A DNA stretch of 34,167 bases, from positions 1 to 34,167 of the forward strand of contig JAVBLF010000097.1 in assembly GCA_031553675.1 (NCBI GenBank). The letters are read 5' to 3'. The DNA is from JAVBLF01 sp031553675. GTDB taxonomy: Bacteria; Bacillota; Clostridia; Christensenellales; CALWSW01. A program made the translations under genes and the position numbers. Below, piece after piece: positions 30,454-34,167 of this stretch (its first letter is position 1; every line of letters starts with the position of its first letter). Below the pieces are notes generated by a model, which was not told the DNA's origin, made no database searches, and saw only the letters and a list, made by a program, of their open reading frames with translations.

Positions 30454-32229
30454 ATGGACGGTATTACCTTGGCCGCGGTGGCGGCAGAATTGCGGCGCGA
30501 TTGGATCGGCGCGCGCGTCGAAAAAGTCTACCAGCCGGAACGCGACGAGCTGAACCTGCTTTTTCGCGGTCATAAGGAAAGGCTCATCGCGAACGCGAAC
30601 CCGGGGCATGCGCGGGTGCAGATCAGCGCCTTGGCGCGCGAGAATCCCGCCGAGCCGCCGATGTTTTGCATGCTGCTCCGCAAGCTCTTGACGGGGAGCC
30701 GCTTGGTCGGCGTCGAGCAACCGGGCTTCGATCGCGTGTTGTCGTTGGTGTTTGAAGGGCAGGACGAGCTCGCGAACGAGTGCCGTTATGAGTTGATCGC
30801 GGAGATCATGGGGAAGCACTCCAACGTGATTTTGGTGCGCGAGGATGGCAGGATCGCCGATGCGATCAAGCACGTCACGCCTGCCATTTCGTCGGTGCGC
30901 GTCGTGATGCCGGGGCAGGCCTATCTGCCTGCGCCCAGCCAGGGAAAACGAAACCCGATCGAGGCAGGGCGGGAGGATGTGGCGGCCGAGATGGCCCGCG
31001 CGAGTGGACGTTTGGACCGCTGGATCGGATCGACCTGGTCGGGCATTTCACCGGACATGGCGCGGGAGATTGCGTTGCGGGCTGCGCAGGAAGGCGCGGT
31101 CTGGGAGGCACTCGACGAAGCGCACCGCGCGCACGCGATCGAGTCGATAGCGGCTTTTTTTGGCGCCTTGCGGGATGAAAGTTTCAAGCCAACCGTCGTG
31201 AAAAACGAGTTCGGCGAGGTGATCGCTGCGTATCCGATCGAGCCTATGCAATACGGCGCGGCGCAATGGGAATCCTACAACAGCATGAGCCGCGCGCTCG
31301 ACGTGTTTTACGAGCAACGGGATCTCGCCGCGAGGATGAAGCAAAAGAGCGCTTCGATCACGCGGCTTTTGCAGCAAAACCTCGAGCGCTGCCAGAAAAA
31401 ACTGGGGATCCAGACGGACATCCTGGCACAGGGCAGCAAGCGGGAGGAATACCGGCTTTTCGGGGAATTGCTGACGGCCAACCTCTACCGCTTGTCACGG
31501 GGGCAGCGGACGGTTGTGGTGGAAAACTACTACGATCCGACCGGCGGAAGCGTCGAGATCCCGCTGGACGAGCGCTTGGGGCCGGGCGACAATGCCCAGC
31601 GATATTTCAAAAAATACAACAAATTGAAAGTGGCGAGCGATCTGGCGGGCGCGCAGATCGAGGCGCTGCGGACGGAGATCGACTACCTTGAGGGTCTTCA
31701 GGAAAGCGTGCAGCTCTGCACGACAAGCGCTGAATTGGCCGAGATCCGGCAGGAATTGGTCGATCAGGGGTATGCGCGTGTCGAGCGCGGCGCAAAAAAA
31801 CGCGCCAAAGCGCCCAAAAACGCGCCGAGCCAAGCGCTGCATTTTGTTTCGAGCGATGGGGCGGACATTTTTGTCGGGAAAAACAACGCGCAAAACGATC
31901 GGCTGACTTTGCGCTTTGCGCAGGGGGACGACGTCTGGCTGCACGCCAAGGGGTTGCCGGGTTCGCACGTGATCGTCAGGGCGATCGATGGGGCGGTGAG
32001 CGACGTCAGCTTGCAGGAAGCGGCAGAGCTGGCGGCCTACTTTTCCAAGGCGCGGCATTCGTCGCAAGTCGCGATCGACTACACGCCGCGAAAGTTTCTC
32101 AAAAAACCGCCGGGCAGCCCGCCGGGATTCGTCACGTTTTCGACGAACAAGACGGCGTATGTCACGCCGGATTTGGGCAAACTTCGACAGATGGTCTGCA
32201 AGACGCCCGGAGCGCTTCATTGGCAATAG
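30454..32229 (+). CDS. rqcH: RqcH (NEMF/Rqc2 homologue), ribosome quality control
   Basis: A 591-residue protein of the NFACT family, formerly called fibronectin-binding protein FbpA. RqcH binds obstructed 50S subunits carrying peptidyl-tRNA and recruits tRNA(Ala) to add C-terminal alanine tails for degradation. The N-terminal NFACT-N domain includes CRYELIAEIMGKHSNVILV. A helix-hairpin-helix part follows and a coiled-coil stalk with RDLAARMKQKSASITRLLQQ lies at about 290-425. The C-terminal NFACT-R (DUF814) domain includes DDVWLHAKGLPGSHVIVRA. The ATG at 30454 is chosen because GGAG lies 6 nt upstream; the GTG at 30442 overlaps that site. Family identity is strong. Confidence 0.93.
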   Translation: MDGITLAAVAAELRRDWIGARVEKVYQPERDELNLLFRGHKERLIANANPGHARVQISALARENPAEPPMFCMLLRKLLTGSRLVGVEQPGFDRVLSLVFEGQDELANECRYELIAEIMGKHSNVILVREDGRIADAIKHVTPAISSVRVVMPGQAYLPAPSQGKRNPIEAGREDVAAEMARASGRLDRWIGSTWSGISPDMAREIALRAAQEGAVWEALDEAHRAHAIESIAAFFGALRDESFKPTVVKNEFGEVIAAYPIEPMQYGAAQWESYNSMSRALDVFYEQRDLAARMKQKSASITRLLQQNLERCQKKLGIQTDILAQGSKREEYRLFGELLTANLYRLSRGQRTVVVENYYDPTGGSVEIPLDERLGPGDNAQRYFKKYNKLKVASDLAGAQIEALRTEIDYLEGLQESVQLCTTSAELAEIRQELVDQGYARVERGAKKRAKAPKNAPSQALHFVSSDGADIFVGKNNAQNDRLTLRFAQGDDVWLHAKGLPGSHVIVRAIDGAVSDVSLQEAAELAAYFSKARHSSQVAIDYTPRKFLKKPPGSPPGFVTFSTNKTAYVTPDLGKLRQMVCKTPGALHWQ

Positions 32230-32269
32230 CAGCGCTTTCGTGGGGCAACAGGCAGTTTGCACGTTATGA

Positions 32270-32298
32270 TTGTAATATCGCCATATGTGGTTTACAAT
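32270..32298 (+). promoter_or_regulatory. Promoter for the DUF308 gene
   Basis: TTGTAA (32270-32275), a 17-bp spacer and TACAAT (32293-32298) within an AT-rich stretch. Transcription would start near 32305, leaving a 52-nt leader with a GAGGAGG ribosome site. Confidence 0.65.
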
Positions 32299-32356
32299 AT
32301 AAATGGTTTCACTGTTTCATCGATTGTTGCGGACATTGAAGTGAGGAGGTTTCTCA

Positions 32357-32881
32357 ATGAAACTGGACTTTCGGACCCACAAGTGGCTTTACGTGGCCGC
32401 TGCCGCGTTGATGGTTCTGTTCGGCCTGATTTTCCTTTTCTTGCCTGGGAAGAACATTGGTGCCTTTACCGCGATGATGTGCATCCTTCTGCTCATCGTA
32501 GGCGCGGCCAAAATCGTCTTTCACTTCTGGATGCAGGGTTCCCTCGACCGCTTCGGTTGGAGGCTGCTCGACGGCGTGTTCGAAGTCATCATCGCGCTGC
32601 TTTTGATGTTCTCGCCGGCGGCCAGCCTGCTCGTTGCGGGAACGCTCGTCGGCGTCTGGGCGCTCTTTAACAGCGTGAACATCATTTTCGCTTCGCTGAC
32701 ACTGCGCGGGCAAGGCGGCAAAAACTGGTGGATCTTCCTGATCGCCGGCGTGCTGACGGCCTTCTTCGCGATGCTGATGCTCTTCTATCCGATTTCGACG
32801 GCCATGGTCGCGACGGCTGCGGCGGGGCTCTACCTGATCATCTACGGTGTGACGCTCTTCCTGCATACAGTCTTTGCGTAA
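32357..32881 (+). CDS. DUF308 / HdeD-like six-helix membrane protein
   Basis: A 174-residue integral membrane protein with six predicted helices in three pairs. They include WLYVAAAALMVLFGLIFLFL, MCILLLIVGAAKIVFHFW, VFEVIIALLLMFSP, LLVAGTLVGVWALFNSVNII, WWIFLIAGVLTAFFAMLMLF and GLYLIIYGVTLFLHTVF. Small hydrophobic repeats of this kind, with FxP turns after helices, are typical of the HdeD/DUF308 family. HdeD is linked to acid resistance in enterics, but the clostridial members are uncharacterised. The ATG has GAGGAGG 7 nt upstream. It has its own promoter and a strong terminator, so it is monocistronic, directly upstream of the rRNA operon. Confidence 0.82.
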   Translation: MKLDFRTHKWLYVAAAALMVLFGLIFLFLPGKNIGAFTAMMCILLLIVGAAKIVFHFWMQGSLDRFGWRLLDGVFEVIIALLLMFSPAASLLVAGTLVGVWALFNSVNIIFASLTLRGQGGKNWWIFLIAGVLTAFFAMLMLFYPISTAMVATAAAGLYLIIYGVTLFLHTVFA

Positions 32882-32905
32882 GATAGCTGCCATTCATCGT
32901 CATCC

Positions 32906-32945
32906 AACCCGCTTTCGCTTGCACAGAAGGCGGGTTTTGCTTTTT
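32906..32945 (+). terminator. Rho-independent terminator after the DUF308 gene
   Basis: AACCCGCTTTC (32906-32916) pairs with GAAGGCGGGTT (32926-32936) with one T-G wobble and a 9-nt loop, followed by TTTT, GC and five more T residues. Confidence 0.85.
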
Positions 32946-33072
32946 GGGTGATTTACGTCAAAGGGAGGCAGGACGATTTCGAGGAAGATTGGCGGATTTG
33001 CAGGTCCATAGATGGCACAAGCAGCTACATGCGAGATTTGCGATATTTTTTGCGAAAAAACGCGAAAAGGTG

Positions 33073-33101
33073 TTGACACCGGTTCAGGCTTTGGGTATAC
33101 T
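33073..33101 (+). promoter_or_regulatory. rRNA operon promoter
   Basis: A perfect TTGACA (33073-33078), a 17-bp spacer and TATACT (33096-33101). A run of A/T-rich sequence at about 33040-33070 could act as an UP element. Transcription would start near 33108. Bases 32946-33039 hold nothing else that I recognise. Confidence 0.88.
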
Positions 33102-33107
33102 AATGAA

Positions 33108-33365
33108 GCTGCGACGGGGAAGCAAGTCCTCAACGCGAGGGAATGGCCCAACGGAGCGGCGCAAAGGACCTTGAGAACTGCATAAGGAAGAGACGAAAAA
33201 ATAAGCCAGTCAATTCCGGTTTGCGAGTGTAGCAGCTCGCGGATCGAGGCCCGAAAGGGCAAGTGCTTTGGGAAGCGGCCGAGCCGAGAGGTTTGGTTGT
33301 GAAACGAAGTGCGAGAGTTTAAGAGCTAAGAGACGCCGGAGAGAAATCGAAGGTGTTGAGGATTT
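33108..33365 (+). ncRNA. rRNA operon leader (pre-16S 5' spacer)
   Basis: About 258 nt between the predicted start and mature 16S. It contains GGACCTTGAGAACTGCATAAG at about 33166-33186, the boxA-like antitermination region common in Bacillota rRNA leaders. A GC-rich stretch at 33240-33300 includes several short complementary segments that may form the RNase III processing stem with sequence beyond 16S. No ORF is expected. Confidence 0.6.

Positions 33366-34167
<802 letters not shown>

Noticed and set aside
32357..32893. Minus-strand frame opposite the DUF308 gene
   Set aside because: The plus-strand protein has six clear helices, a promoter, a ribosome site and a terminator. The antisense frame has none of these.

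Overview
This 34 kb window comes from a GC-rich (roughly 60%) member of the Bacillota, most likely class Clostridia. It ends inside a 16S rRNA gene with a clostridial-type sequence. It also carries tmcAL, rqcH, zinc-type rpmF next to a DUF177 gene, pta-ackA, and Shine-Dalgarno-driven genes with GTG and TTG starts. A Christensenellales-like lineage is possible, but I cannot settle that by eye. Everything reads as chromosomal housekeeping DNA. There is no phage, transposase, CRISPR array or tRNA.

Layout. Positions 1-3600: the 5' end of a probable bioY (minus), yajC, an FAD-dependent oxidoreductase and the convergent tmcAL. Positions 3700-7200: acetate-forming pta-ackA, then a DUF177-rpmF unit with its own promoter, a 5'-terminal hairpin and a strong terminator. 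Positions 7200-14740: an efflux operon (lipoprotein adaptor, ABC ATPase, FtsX-type permease, TolC-like coiled-coil protein) joined by ATGA/GTGA overlaps, then a separate ABC exporter. Positions 14760-16860 (minus): an arylacetate-CoA ligase (paaK family) with an ACT-domain protein, preceded by a short aromatic-containing leader ORF and a terminator-like hairpin. Positions 16860-19840: a URO-D-family methyltransferase-like gene, an inverted-repeat element, a small zincin and a degenerate M23 (LytM-like) protein.

Positions 19900-29020: polA, coaE, a lytic transglycosylase, an orphan peptide-binding lipoprotein, three consecutive lspA-family genes and rluD, closely packed or overlapping. Only the first lspA keeps both catalytic aspartates. 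The next two share a D-to-N change and a common GNQxNY motif. This lipoprotein-linked block is the most unusual part of the window. Positions 28960-30420 (minus): yfcE and rdgB, separated by a dense cluster of palindromes. Positions 30450-34167: rqcH, a DUF308/HdeD-like membrane protein, and an rRNA operon promoter and leader running into 16S.

Promoters, terminators and start choices were read by eye from consensus matches. Protein families were recognised from motifs and not from database searches.
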